Shown: positions 1-10,679 of the stretch, piece by piece
Position numbering within the stretch: the stretch's first letter is position 1
How the letters are laid out: the number at the start of each line of letters is the position of its first letter
Assembly: GCA_018417955.1 (NCBI GenBank)
Contig: JACTVC010000021.1
Span: 558,001-622,000, forward strand
DNA: 64,000 bases
Origin: Laccaria trichodermophora
Lineage: Eukaryota > Basidiomycota > Agaricomycetes > Agaricales > Hydnangiaceae
Direction of reading: 5' to 3'
The notes under the pieces: generated by a model
What the model saw: the letters and a program-made list of their open reading frames with translations, nothing else
Told to the model about the DNA's origin: nothing
Databases searched by the model: none
Translations under genes and position numbers: made by a program

Positions 1-245
1 CCCTGTGGGAGTAATGAACAACAGCCAGCCTGAGGGTGTAATGGATCAATTGTCAATCCGCGGGGGTAACAGAACATGATCTGGCCCATGTGGCGACCCC
101 CAGGGGTAACGGAACAAGAGCTACCCTGTGGGGGTAACTGCACAATAGCCAACCCGCAGGTGTAATTGCACAATTGTGCGGCCATGGGTCCAACGGAACA
201 GGAGCAGACCCGCGGGTTTACCAGACCAAAGCCCACCCGCAAAAT
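1..245. repeat. Degenerate tandem satellite
   Basis: Imperfect head-to-tail copies of a unit of about 30-36 nt, each with a core like CCGCGGGGGTAAC followed by an AACA-GAGC-like stretch. The core recurs at least six times before position 240. No coding frame is maintained. It may be a diverged satellite or the inner repeats of an element extending beyond the left edge. Confidence 0.6.
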
Positions 246-280
246 TCAAATAATCATTGGGCTAACCTATGAACTATAGC

Positions 281-640
281 TTATATCATGGCATGGGCCC
301 AACTTACAAGCCATAGCATTGAAATTTTACCATTGGGCCCAACCTGTTCCCTTAACAAATACCTTACATTAGGCCCAACCATCAACCGTAGCTTAATAAT
401 TGGGCCATTGGGCCCAACCATCTCCCTTAATGATTTCCCTTCATTGGGCCCAACTATCAATGGTACCTTAATACCATCATATATCAACAACCAAAATTAC
501 CCCCATTTAAGCCATGTGGCCAATCTATAAACCCTTAGCTTGGACTGTGGCACTGTCGTTGGGCCCAACAATCAAATATACATATTGTCATGTTGTTGGG
601 CCAATGTATAGTATCATAATGTCTTTTGTGATTGGGCCCA
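281..640. repeat. GGGCCCAAC-type repeat cluster
   Basis: The motif ATTGGGCCCAAC or a close variant recurs about every 30-50 nt, for example near 292, 334, 368, 405, 445, 558 and 632. The palindrome GGGCCC keeps the motif recognisable on both strands. Both strands give short ORFs, but these only translate the repeat (VGPN on one strand, LGPT on the other), so I do not call a gene. Confidence 0.65.
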
Positions 641-673
641 TTGGGGTAGCCCTATGACTTATTGGGACAATTG

Positions 674-1879
674 TCAATTTCTATTGTTATGGTTCCATAG
701 TGTATCTACTGAATGCCCTGAAACAGCAGCATGGAAGGGGGTGGATAAATCCAGAGCACGACGTAGGCAGGAGAGGTGCTCAATGGAGACGGGCGCACAA
801 GGAGAGCACTTGTGTTTGGTGCCCTCTTTGTTAGCCGAAGTACAGGCAAGATGAACCCAGTCATCGTCACCATACCAAGGTGTGTGGTTCATAATGTGCC
901 AACTATGCAGCCCCGCCAACCATGACCAAATGGTATTGCCTGACTGGAGGCCTTTGTATTCACCAATGAAGGCACATAACAAAGTGTAGTCAGCAGGCAT
1001 GCGGGCCTCCTCAGAAATGGCCCATTTGTCACAAAACTGAGTAAAACATAGAAGGCCAGCAGTGTACATCAATTTTGTATTAGGAGCCAAGGCTCCTCAG
1101 ATGGCCATCAAAGCGGATTCAAGAAGAGGAGGAGGGAGTCTTTGTGCAACATCATGTCGATGACAGGCACCAAAAGGTGTGTGCCATGAGAATAGACAAT
1201 CAGCGGCAGGAACATGAAGACGGAGATCACTGTGGCTGATAGAGCAGCCTGCATGGGCTTTACAGGCGCGAATAGCACGGGATGCAGGTTCTGGTAGATG
1301 TGAGGTGTTCAAATTGGCAGCGTTTGGGAGATTAGTTTTGGGTAGGTTTGACAGAGGTTGGGATGTGAGATTGAAGGTAGAAGGTAGGTCAGAAGGGGAC
1401 TGATGAAGGGTAGAAGGAAAACCAGAAGGACGTTGGAAAGGGCGGAAAGAATTTCGAGGACGCGTGGGGCACAGTGAGATGGAGATGTGAGGCTGCCTCT
1501 CACCCACAGACCTCTCGGCGACAGTGGTCAATGAGGTGAGTTTTCGGTTGAGACTAAACATGCAAAAAACAGTCAGAGAGCTCCTCTGGGAGCTTAAAGA
1601 GAGGGAAAATCTGCCTTCCAGCTTTCCCCAGTTCTCCGCGTGAGATGGGGTCAGCTGGATTAGCCTCAGATTCAATGTAGACAATGTCTGGGGAGATAGA
1701 GAGATCAGAGAGAACCAGATAAGTACGACGAAGGGATAGATTAATGTGAGAGTTAGGGCTACACCCCTTCTCCAATGCACCAATAGTGCCCTGGTTGTCA
1801 GAATGGATAAGCAAGCAGCAGTGCCGCAAACCCACATCTTCCAGGAAGTAGGAAAGAAGCTTGATTGCAAGTGTTTCAA
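674..1879 (-). pseudogene. Tyrosine recombinase ORF of a YR-type retroelement, broken
   Basis: The C-terminal part (674-1090) reads like the core-binding domain of fungal tyrosine recombinases. It has a TKLMYTAGLLCFTQFCDKW start, a WSWLAGLHSWH helix and a conserved NKEGTKHK stretch. The upstream part (1100-1879) is in the same frame but is separated by an in-frame TGA at 1097-1099. The catalytic R-H-R-Y region would lie downstream and is missing at about 674, where the repeat cluster begins. The 5' end overlaps the reverse transcriptase ORF in another frame, as is usual for DIRS/Ngaro-like elements. Family assignment is from motif memory. The copy is inactive. Confidence 0.65.
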
Positions 1880-2645
1880 GCCAACAGATATCTCTGCCAG
1901 GGACTTTCAGAACAGGGGACAGCTGGAAAGAGGCCCAGTTGTCACCAATGACAATGCTGATACCCCAAGATGTGGAGGCATCAACATATAAGCCCAGATC
2001 CTGAAGAGGACCACAAGGGCATAGTTCATGAGAGACACCCATTGCCTCAAGTCTCTGGAGCCACCAAGGAAGGTCAGTCATCATTGAGTGAGGAGGGTGC
2101 CTTGTGATAATCTCGTTATTGTGGAAAGAAGATGCAAAATTAGACAGGGAAGGAAGGTGTGAACGTCCATCCATGTAGACAAAAGCAACATGACAAAGGG
2201 AGCCGTGAATTTTCTCAACATTGAGTAGATGACAAGTGCGACCCTTGAAGTCAGTGAGAAAGTGCCAGACGCACTCATGGAACTTGAGGCGCTTCTCCTT
2301 GGGCAAGCTGACGAGTTTGCTGGGAATATCCCAGAGGAAACCAATAAAAGTAGTGATGAAAAGGAAATGATCATCCCCTTTTTCATTGTGCCAAGGGACA
2401 CCAAGGGGTTGAATGTGACATAGCATTTTGGTACGATCATAGTTGTAGAGGAAGTTGCCATCACAAAAGGCACCTGTCTGGGAAGGAATACGAAAAACTT
2501 TCAGGTCGTCTTCATATTTGGGGACGGGGAAGACACCCTCCCCATGCCAGATGTCAACAACAGTGTTAGCGATCATGCCCGCATTGCTACTAGCGCAAGC
2601 GGCGCCAAAAGGATGGGCATGATCAATGAAGAATTGATCTGGCAA
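1554..2645 (-). pseudogene. Reverse transcriptase/RNase H ORF, 3' part, of the same YR retroelement
   Basis: A 363-codon frame resembles the C-terminal half of DIRS-like polymerases. An aspartate-rich KYEDDLKVFR stretch lies where the RT active site is expected. A conserved GFLWDIPSKLVSLP block follows, then an RNase H segment with DASTSWG, an LETLA helix, HSDNQGTIGALEKG and ANPADPISRGEL. The N-terminal RT fingers and all of gag are missing. The upstream end is cut near 2,690, where homology to the SAM gene fragment begins. The element is a 5'-truncated, dead copy that joins the recombinase ORF on the same strand. Confidence 0.7.
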
Positions 2646-2689
2646 ACCCTGGCCCCACTAACACTCGTTGCCCCCGACGAAGTGGTGGG

Positions 2690-3964
2690 TCAAGATCGAA
2701 GACACTCCACAAATCCGGTTTCCTTTCCTCTAGATCTCCCACATCTTCCTTTTCCCCCCTGTCTGCGTTTGCATTTAGTTTCTCTTCTTCGTCTTTCGCA
2801 TTCTCCTTCCCTTCATCTCCGTCTATCTCAACACCAACATTCGCACGAACCAAGTTCCTCCCCCTGCCCGTCCTAACAACCCCAACCCCAACACCAGTAG
2901 AAGAAGCATGCTTAACAGTCTCACCCAACTCCAACTCCCATGCCTCTGCTCCCTTTACTGTTATCGGGTGGGAGAGGAGGAGGAGGTCATTCATGCTCGG
3001 TTCGTCCTCGTCCCCTTTGGATAATGGGGATGGGGCGGTGTTGTACCCTCCTTCCATTTCCGTTTCTGTTTCTGGTAAAGGCTCAGGACCACCACCAGTT
3101 GGAATATCATAAAACCCAACCAACCCCTCAACTCTAGCACCAACACCAATCTGGGGCTTAGGATGATGTATCACACTCCCAGAACCAGTCACTGTCGTCA
3201 CAACGCCCTCCCCCTGCCTTTCCCCACGGTCTATGAGGTGTTGTTGTCCGGTATGTGGCGGGAGAGGAAGCGGACATGCATGTTGGCCAGGACCGCCTAT
3301 GCCCAGTGGAATCGGGATTGGAATGGCACCACCGAAGGGAGAACCTGAAGAGGAAGATGTAGGTAGAGGGAGAGGCGCATGCCGGTATCCAAGCTCGTAC
3401 ATCCCCACTGCATCCATTAAATTTGGAGTAGAGCCTGTATGGACGGGTGTAAGCAGCGGCAGGTAAGGCAAGAGCTGAGCTTGGTGTTGGTGTGGGGATT
3501 TGATTGTCCCTTTGCCTCCTTCCGTTTCTTCCTTCATATTGGCAGGGCTAGGAGCAGAGAATAGATCATGGACCGTCCCCTGAGAGGGAAGCGCGCGCTG
3601 AGTCTTGTTGGGCGAATACAAATACGAATAGGAGGATGCGGGTTCATTAGAAGGGGAATAAGATGCGGAATGGCGTTGGTTCTTATTCGGTGAACTTGAC
3701 CTCCTCCCTCCTCCCTCCTGGTCATTGTCCTCTGACCGTTCGAGGGAAGTGATCGTGTCTTTGACTCTCCCATTTCCATTGCCATTGGAAGAAGAATCGA
3801 CGCTTGTGTTCCTGCTTCTCCTCCCTAGATCAATGTTGGCGGACTTGGACGAAAGGTCGTTGTGTTGTGAAGAGTGCCCCCATATCCGGCCTTGGAGGGC
3901 ATTTTGGCGGAGGGAGCGGGAGGTGGAGAGGAGGGTGGTTTGGTGGCGTTTGGGTAGTTCAGAC
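2690..3964 (-). pseudogene. Orphan fragment D1 of the SAM/coiled-coil gene family
   Basis: One open frame covers the long exon after the SAM exon. It begins with the end of a SAM-like fold and its usual tail (SLRQNALQGRIWGH). A Ser/Asn-rich stretch (RRSRNTSVDSSS) and a Pro/Gly-rich middle (GQHACPLPLPPHTGQQH) follow, then an acidic KDEEEK region and ERKPDLWSVFDLDPP. A 54-nt GT-AG intron (3965-4018) precedes it, but the SAM exon is absent. The 3' end stops just where the coiled coil would begin, abutting the retroelement. It lies about 9 kb outside the array. It keeps a TGG codon (Trp) where array copies have TGA, so it represents a less damaged ancestor. Function is unknown. Confidence 0.55.
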
Positions 3965-4088
3965 CTTTGTTTCAAACGGATTAGTAGGATCAGGTAGAAA
4001 GAAAAGAAAAACACGTACCACGCGATGTGTTCTTTTTGATTTTTAATACGCAAATGCTCATAAATTCATTGTTAGTTCCCATTCAAAT

Positions 4089-4589
4089 GTGCAGAGACTG
4101 TGTGTATTCTGTATGCCACTGTCCCTGGCATGGACACTAAAAATCGTATTTACTTCAAGGCTGCCACTATTGAGAATGGTCAGGTTGCGTCGTCCAGCAA
4201 CAAGCGGGCTTGGATTGATCCCTCTTCTGCCACTGACCTTGCCGACCTTCAGTGTCGTTGTGGTACATCCTTTCTACTTTTCTACAGCACATATCACGGA
4301 GCTAAAGTCCATTTTTATCTTTTTGTGCATAGGACACTCTTTGTCGCTTGACAGTTCCATCAAGGACTTTATCACTCAGCGCACCAGAACCATTCTTGAC
4401 AAACCCATGCCTGGCGAACCCATGCTGGATTATTATCGTACTACCAAGCTGGACTTGCGAAACTGCGTCATTACTGTCCTTCAGCGCATGGACTTAGAGC
4501 TCAAGCTCTTTGAAGTCATCAATGCTGAGTATGAGACTGTTGCTGACTTGCTCAAGGATTATGAGGAAATCAAGGCTTTTCTCACTTAA
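4089..4589 (+). CDS. 3' part of an unidentified two-exon gene
   Basis: Two exons join across a GT-AG intron (4263-4332, phase 1). Exon A encodes CILYATVPGMDTKN and ends in LADLQCRC. Exon B opens with GHSLSLDSSIKDFITQRTR and ends in LLKDYEEIKAFLT with a TAA stop near 4,589. Joining them removes a stop-containing stretch and gives a continuous, mostly helical acidic C-terminus. No start codon is convincing: the frame simply opens out of the boundary with D1 near 4,040-4,090, so the 5' part is missing. I do not recognise the family. It could be a captured host gene or a transposon accessory ORF. Confidence 0.4.
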   Translation: MQRLCVFCMPLSLAWTLKIVFTSRLPLLRMVRLRRPATSGLGLIPLLPLTLPTFSVVVVHPFYFSTAHITELKSIFIFLCIGHSLSLDSSIKDFITQRTRTILDKPMPGEPMLDYYRTTKLDLRNCVITVLQRMDLELKLFEVINAEYETVADLLKDYEEIKAFLT

Positions 4590-4763
4590 GTAGGTAATTA
4601 TTCAGACTTAGTAGGGCACCTAGAGTCCTTATGTATTTTCATAGTACATTTATAATCTAGATGATCTGTTCTGCGTGCATGCACCATTATTTTCTGAAGA
4701 GTCCCACTTGCAGTTTTCATTGTCTGTTTTAACGCAGAAAGGACTTGTCATGTTTTTAATAAA

Positions 4764-5738
4764 CTAATCGTCATCGTCGCCTGCCTCCATTCCGCCGACG
4801 TCATCTTGAACGCTTTGGTCCAGATTTACGCCTTCGAAGTAATAGTCATTCGAATCGAAGCGATCTTCAAGTCCTTCTTCGTCTAATTTGTCTAAGCTTT
4901 CCTTGTTGAGGTCTATGATTTCGTAAATATCATTGGGAAGCATTAACTTATTCCTTGCAAAGTAAGGAATAATTCTAAAGGCCCCAACTTTATTTTGAAA
5001 CACAGCCCCATCCATTTCTGCCACAATGTACGAACCTCCCTTGGAACGCCTGATTTTAATCATTGGGCCTAAATATCGTGGTTTCATTTTTCTATTCAAG
5101 GACGACTCAATGCTCGTGTTTCTGACAAGAACCAAGTCCCCTGGTTTGTAGATCCTACCAATGATTTTGTTCCTATGTTCAATTTCGTACTTTGCTACTC
5201 TTGTCATTTTCTCTAAGGTCACTCTCCTTCACATATCTGCAATGTGAACCCTGTGTTTGGCCAATGCTCTTGCTCTATAGCCAATAAGCTCTTCTGTAGT
5301 TAAAACACAATCTGGTAATTTAACTAACCATGTAGCTTCTTGAACGTCAAGTGGTATCAGTGGATGCGCACCAGTAACCATGAAAAACGGCAAGCAACCA
5401 AAACACTTTCTAACCGTGATTCTATCTGCCCAAAGTACCTGCCAAAAGAACCAATACCATTTAGCAAGGTTCTGTGGTCCACAGCATTTGGCTAACATTT
5501 GTACTACATCCCAATGTGGTCTCTCAATTCTTCCATTTGCCTTAGAATTGTATGCGGAAATTTGTATTCCTTTTATTCCGTACTTTTCTTCAAGCCATCT
5601 TTCAGCTGCAAGAAATACAGCACCATTATCTGTAATAATTTTGGATAGGCAGCCCCATTTGCAAATTACTTCTTCAAACAGCCAGAGTGCTATAGTCTGA
5701 GCCGTTTCTTTCTTCAAAGGTCTTCCTTCTAGTGTTGC
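4764..5738 (-). pseudogene. Ty3-type integrase, truncated relic
   Basis: The frame contains the second and third acidic residues of a retroviral-type integrase core (IITDNGAVFLAAERWLEEKY, then NGRIERPHWDVV). A C-terminal region with a [15 protein letters not shown] strand and an acidic tail follows. An in-frame TGA at about 5,226-5,228 splits the core from the C-terminal part. The N-terminal zinc finger and first catalytic Asp are missing: homology ends near 5,735, where AACCGG-rich sequence starts. Protease, RT and LTRs are not found. It is a dead fragment, apparently cut by the neighbouring hAT-like repeat. Confidence 0.65.
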
Positions 5739-5890
5739 CGCGGCTCGGCTAGCCGCAAGCCGGCTCGCTGAACCGGTGGCTTTTGCCAGTTCCGGTTTGT
5801 GGATCACTCGAAAGCTGATCAAGTCCGGTTCGGCTCGGCTTAGTCAGTGGCTTTGAACCGGTTATAGCCAGTAAATGGTTGCCGCAATTG
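5730..5890. repeat. AACCGG-rich terminal repeat, probable hAT end
   Basis: A GC-rich block with repeated CCGGTT/AACCGG and CGGCTCGGCT motifs begins with TAGTGTTG at 5,730. It interrupts the integrase frame. Motif clusters like this are common as subterminal repeats of hAT transposons, and the hAT dimerisation domain begins 80 nt to the right. I could not find the matching other end or an 8-bp target duplication. Confidence 0.45.
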
Positions 5891-5972
5891 ATGACTCACG
5901 CGTTAAGTAGAATGAGGTTAAATTTGTAATAGAATTTGAGACAAATGTAAGTAATATATATTGAACAAGCTA

Positions 5973-8893
5973 TCAATCCTTGTCATCCTGTCCAATAACG
6001 TGAATTACCTCATCAATATCTATACCATCCTCCGTAATTTCTGAAGTTAGCTTCCCTAACAAATCCACTGAATCTTCGTTGTCATCTGTGTAGTACGCGA
6101 GTTCATCTTCTGTAACAGCCCATCCCTCCATAAAGTTTAGCCATTGCTGCTTGAGCGAAAACTTTAACATTTGAAGCGCCTCCATTAGAACAGGGTGGAT
6201 TCGATTTCGCTGCTTTGTATCAGTTTCAGCACTGGATGAAAAAACGCACTCAGAAGGAACCGAGGATGCTTGAATGGGCAAATAATCTAATGCCATCGCG
6301 TACAATATTGAATGAGTTTTATCACTTATCTACAAAAAAATCAGTGGGGCAAATTAGAAAATAGTGAGACTATACTTACCACCCAAAACCCTACAATATC
6401 TGTGTCACGTGGTGAGAGCGGCCCATTTTCATACAACTCAAATTGTTCTTCAACGCCTTGGACCTGCTGCGAAGAAGCACCTGTAACGTCCATCATATCT
6501 TTGAGCCCGTATTGTCCAGCTAAATCATGCCAGCTTTGCCTCTGTTGCTGCGAGGCTGCTCTACCAGGTGTAGGTTGTTGAACTTGTCCATGAAGACAGT
6601 CATGGTATTTTCGCATCTGCAACAAGTATATTAGGTTACTGTCACCATAACAAACTGAGACACTTATGGTATTTTTTATAATTACGGTGGCCCTGGCAAT
6701 GTAATTAGGCTCCCAGTGTCGTCGAATCCATGACAATCGTATTGAGGGATTGAGAACTGATGATGTCAAGTTATTGAATGATCTATGAATTTGAACCTTA
6801 ACTCACACATCGCAATAATGTAGGCAGGCGAATCATCCATTTTCTTGTAGTAAGTTGTCGCCCAGTCAATACCGATATCTGTCCATCAGGCCAAGCGGGG
6901 GTGTGCTGTCCCAAGTTGCTCCCATGCCATCATGAACATTTCGAATGCAGGAATTGCGCCTGATAAAACGGGAGTGCGCTCTTTCGACATAATTTTCTGC
7001 ACTTGATGAGGTACCTAAGAAAAAGATTTAGCCTCAAACAGGTATCAATATTAGAGACATACACCCAGTATGGTCTCAAAATCCTGGAGTACAGTCCATT
7101 CCATATCAGTAAGTCTAAGTTTCGCAAGCTCTCTATTGACAGGCAAAGAAAGAAAGTACTCGACAGCCTATTTTTATAAGTATACACTGATAGAATGATG
7201 AAGTTTAAACATACTGGGCGTAGATTACGAAACCAATTGATCATGAAATAAAGCGAGTCCCACTGAACCTTCATGTCACGTATAAGTTGTGCCTTCTTGA
7301 CCTGTATAGTCTCGGTCGGATCCAAGGTTGACTTGAACCACCCTTTCTTGTTTCCATCCTCTATTATGTCTGCCAGGTGGTCACGTCATTGACCTGAGGC
7401 ATGTACTGCTCGTACAGTACTTCGGCACAATGCAATTGGGTCGCGAGCAACTGCTTCTTCATAGCTCTGATTATCGGGATCACTTGGAGGGCCTGATGCG
7501 GATGCGATGAAACCCCCTGTATCATCTACCAGGGTGATATCAGTAAATGCATCAATGACGTGATTCGAACATATGTTGGTAACATGTGGGAAGCATCTTA
7601 TATGATTCTCCTTGTGATTAAACTCAACGTCACGAGGGCGTAAAAGTAACTCAAGTTCTCTGAGGAAAGCATTGTTGAGCGAGCAGTTATCGAGAGTCCA
7701 ATGGCCTCCCTGTGCACATAAGCATAAAGTAGAAAAGGAAAATGAAACTTAGACATGCCTTGACCATGATCCCAACTCGGTCCAAGAGATGGAGGACAAT
7801 CCTTGCTAGCCTCTTCCTGTTGTGGCTTCCTTGAAGATGGTGAAATGCGATGAGTGTAGAATGCAGCTGAAGACCCTTGGTAGACTTGTCTCTATGTATC
7901 CAATGTGCGGTAATGGCCAGGTATGGGTACCGAGCTTTTGTTGACCAAATATCCGCCATGTAGGAAATTTGTCCTGGCGCATCCTAGAGTGAACAGTGAA
8001 TACAAGGAAACAAAGCAGTCAATTGAAACAACATACCGCTAATTCCTGTTTTAGGACCTTGAAATACGCATGCCATGCCTTGATAATGGATTCGCGCATC
8101 TTCATTCAGCGGGGAATGTCTTTGTCCTCAAGGTCCTCATGTAAAAGCAAGAGGAGCTGTCGAAATTCTGGGCATTCAACAACATTTATAGACTACGAAG
8201 AAGATTAAACTAATACCAAACATTGAAAGTGCTTGACCAACCTGATCATCTGCAACGATGAAGTTCAGAAGATGCTGTATCAATGCCTCCTGGGAAAATG
8301 GCGGACGGTGTGTTCCATGTTCAGGGGGCGCAGGGGCTGTTCCAGTTTCGCTCGCGAGTGCAGGGACTTTCCATCTCATTTCACAACACTTCTGGAGATA
8401 TGGATCCTTGTGGCGGCTTAGGAGGTGGTTGCGCAATGGACCATTTGAGGTGCTCGCCGAGAAGCTGCCTGCACCCTGGCACAAGTCTATCTCATTCACC
8501 CTACATAACAATCCTTGTCAGTACAATGTATAAAATTATGGAGGACCACATACCTGCATAGCTTACATAGAGTTCTGCTTACCGGAGGCGCCTTGGATCC
8601 GCGTTCAAAGAAAAAATCAATATCTGGGGCTGTTCGGCTCCGTGAGGGTTCTGAGGCTCGCTCAGAAGGCGTGACAGGTCTGGTGGAGGCAGCAGAGCCA
8701 GCTACAGGCTTGACACTCGCGGGAGAGATTGGTCATTGTACATCTTCATCAGCAGAATGTTCGTCCAAAGGAGTGAAGTCGAATTCTTCTCCAGAACCGG
8801 GATCTTCACAAAAGTTGACTGGTGCTGCTCTACGGCCAGCTGTACGAGGAGGTGCTGGCTGCTGTGTCGGTTTTCTGCCTCTACCTCAGGCCA
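5973..8893 (-). pseudogene. hAT-superfamily transposase, intron-containing and decayed
   Basis: Reading right to left: an N-terminal stretch (GRGRKPTQQPAPPRTAGRRA) and a BED-type zinc finger (TLCKLC, then NGPLRNHLLSRH, about 8,400-8,600). Next come the catalytic-domain pieces WSTKARYPYLAITAHWI (about 7,900), GHWTLDNCSLNNAFL (about 7,700) and RCFPHVTNICSNHVIDAF (about 7,560). Then VQWDSLYFMINWFRNLRP (about 7,240) and the hAT dimerisation domain YLPIQASSVPSECVFSSSAE (about 6,270). Several short introns are needed. Stops directly after the putative start (MA then TGA, about 8,887-8,893), before the zinc finger (about 8,732) and near 7,390 suggest a dead copy. Family identity is strong; exon limits are approximate. 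Confidence 0.7.
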
Positions 8894-8929
8894 TTACGAA
8901 GCTGGGCGATTTACAGAGATAGAAATATT

Positions 8930-9480
8930 GTTTGGTATTTTATACAGAACCATAGCACCTCACATGCCGTTAGCGCATGTTTCTATCATAATTAATGTAA
9001 CAGTTGATTCAATTGATTGTCTCATCTACTAAAACGTTACAGATAACTAAGTTGAGGCTTTACAGCCTAAAATGTTGAACGTGATTGGAAGAGGACGGGT
9101 ACACCCCTCTCAATCGGGGAGCTGTTGAGGAGTGGCATCATCCAGCTCAGCAGGGTTCTTGTTGTTATTGATGAAATCCTTTACATGAATGTTAGTACCA
9201 TGGAAATAATTTGAGGCATGATCGACATACTGAATCTATCATCCTCCGATCCTCCACCCACATTGTCGTCGCATTGTCCACACCAGCCTCAATTGTGAAA
9301 CTTGCAAAGGGCACAAGGAATCTGCCGACAAAGCGAAATGAACACGAAATTAATAGCGATGGAGTAAGGCTGACCTTTATCCATCATGAAGAACACAAGA
9401 GAAGGCTTCTTCAGCATGATCGATAGACCCATAGCAATCATAGAGTATTCCAATCCCATACCAATGCTTTGGGTTGACGG
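8930..9480. other. Gene-free stretch right of the hAT transposase
   Basis: I see no conserved coding frame here. It may be the 5' non-coding end of the hAT element, but no terminal inverted repeat matching 5,730 was found. Confidence 0.4.
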
Positions 9481-9665
9481 ATGAATGCGCGTTATCCACC
9501 AGGCATCGTGCATCCAGGCACATTATCAATTGCATATCTGGGCATGTCACCCATCACGTGTACAGGCGCATTATCCATCATGTGTCCAGACGCATTAACG
9601 ATTGTGCGTTCAGGCACATCGTATATCTGACCGTGTTTCTCTATCCATCGTGTATCCACACACAC
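9480..9665. repeat. Minisatellite, unit about 24-28 nt
   Basis: About six to seven imperfect copies of a unit like GGCGCATTATCCATCATGTG run head to tail, with the CGCATTA/GCACATTA core recurring. Translation on either strand gives only the repeat (DNAPVHVMGDMP), so no gene is called. Confidence 0.6.
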
Positions 9666-9843
9666 TAACCCAGATGTTTTATCGTAGCTTGTACTTCTTT
9701 TCACAGCTCATTTAACTATTCTAACACTATTTACTGGTCATAGCTGCAGGGTATCTACTATGATGTAACTACTATAGCGTATCTAATACAGCTAAGGCGG
9801 AAGGAGGGATGGGGAAAGGAAAAGAAATGTGAAGGACGTTCCA

Positions 9844-10019
9844 GCGCTATATATCCAAGGCACTTTAGGGCCGCTTTTGATTTAGGGCAGGCATGGAACA
9901 TTTAGGGCAGGTGTAGAAACATTCTTCTATGCCTGCCCTTAACGTTCTATGCCTGCCCTCAACGTTCTACGCCTGCCCTAAATCAAAAGCGGCCCTAAAG
10001 TGCCCTGGATATATAGTGC
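9844..10019. mobile_element. Hairpin MITE of 176 bp
   Basis: Two arms of about 50 bp are near-perfect inverted copies, starting GCGCTATATATCC on the left and ending GGATATATAGTGC on the right. They carry CACTTTAGGGCCGC and its complement. The inner part is made of 20-bp repeats: two copies based on TTTAGGGCAGG in the left arm (9881-9900, 9901-9920) and three copies based on GCCTGCCCT in the right arm (9925-9944, 9945-9964, 9965-9984). The whole would fold into one long stem. No coding capacity. Target duplication is unclear because the arms extend into an AT-rich palindrome. Confidence 0.7.
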
Positions 10020-10265
10020 CTCAGCGTCCTTCGTGCTTCCTTTCCTTTCTTCTCCACTCCCTCATCCCTCCTTGTATGTAGACCCTCCCATATGTAGTTA
10101 GCCTCCCATGTAGTTAGCCTCCCATATGTAGACCCCCCTTTGCCGTATGTACACCCTCTCGTATATTAGTTAAGTTTATATGTTATATCATTGTACTTAG
10201 ATAATAAAAATGTGTTGTCAAAAGAGGAGGTGGAAACATGTTCTCTTCAACTTGGTGCTCCCAAC
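10020..10265. other. Gene-free stretch with short pyrimidine-rich repeats
   Basis: It contains several copies of CCTCCCATATGTAG and GTTAGCCTCCCATGTAG around 10,080-10,140 and then AT-rich sequence. No coding frame is convincing. Confidence 0.45.
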
Positions 10266-10269
10266 GTGT

Positions 10270-10676
10270 CTGATTGACTCCAAATGCCTGGAAATATCTG
10301 AGGGCAAACCGTAGCCCAGCGTAGCCCCCGATCAGCCAAACAGAAAGACTTGTGATTGAATTTGAAATGATAAGAACGACTGTGACTTTGTTCTTTCAGA
10401 TTCAGCTTTTGACGTCCTGGAACCGCGCTTCACGTTCCTCTATTCCGGACCCCATATCAGTGACGCCAAGACCACCTGTATCGCTTGACATCGTGGCCAA
10501 CAGTTGGCAACAATCTTGAAAGGTGAGCACACAAAGATAAGTGGTTCAAATGGGCCAGCTTGGGGTGTCCATCAGCGCCAATGATCATCGATGACTTGCA
10601 AGCCTCACGAAGACATTAGGCCTGGCTGGCGCGTCAGACTGTCAGCGCTCTGTTGAGGTTCGATCCAGGACTACAG
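10270..10676 (+). repeat. Dispersed repeat R, copy 1
   Basis: About 400 bp matches 58,616-59,050 in the same orientation with scattered substitutions and small indels. Shared landmarks are GAAATATCTGAG, CCGATCAGCCAAAC, GACGTCCTGGAACCGCGCTT, GACATCGTGGCCAACAGTTG and the GTCAGCGCTCTGTTGAGGTT block. No frame stays open over its length. It may be a non-coding transposon piece or a decayed exon. Confidence 0.7.
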
Positions 10677-10679
10677 CTG

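Noticed and set aside
281..530. Opposed short ORFs over the GGGCCCAAC repeats
   Set aside because: They translate the repeat in both directions and have no other support.
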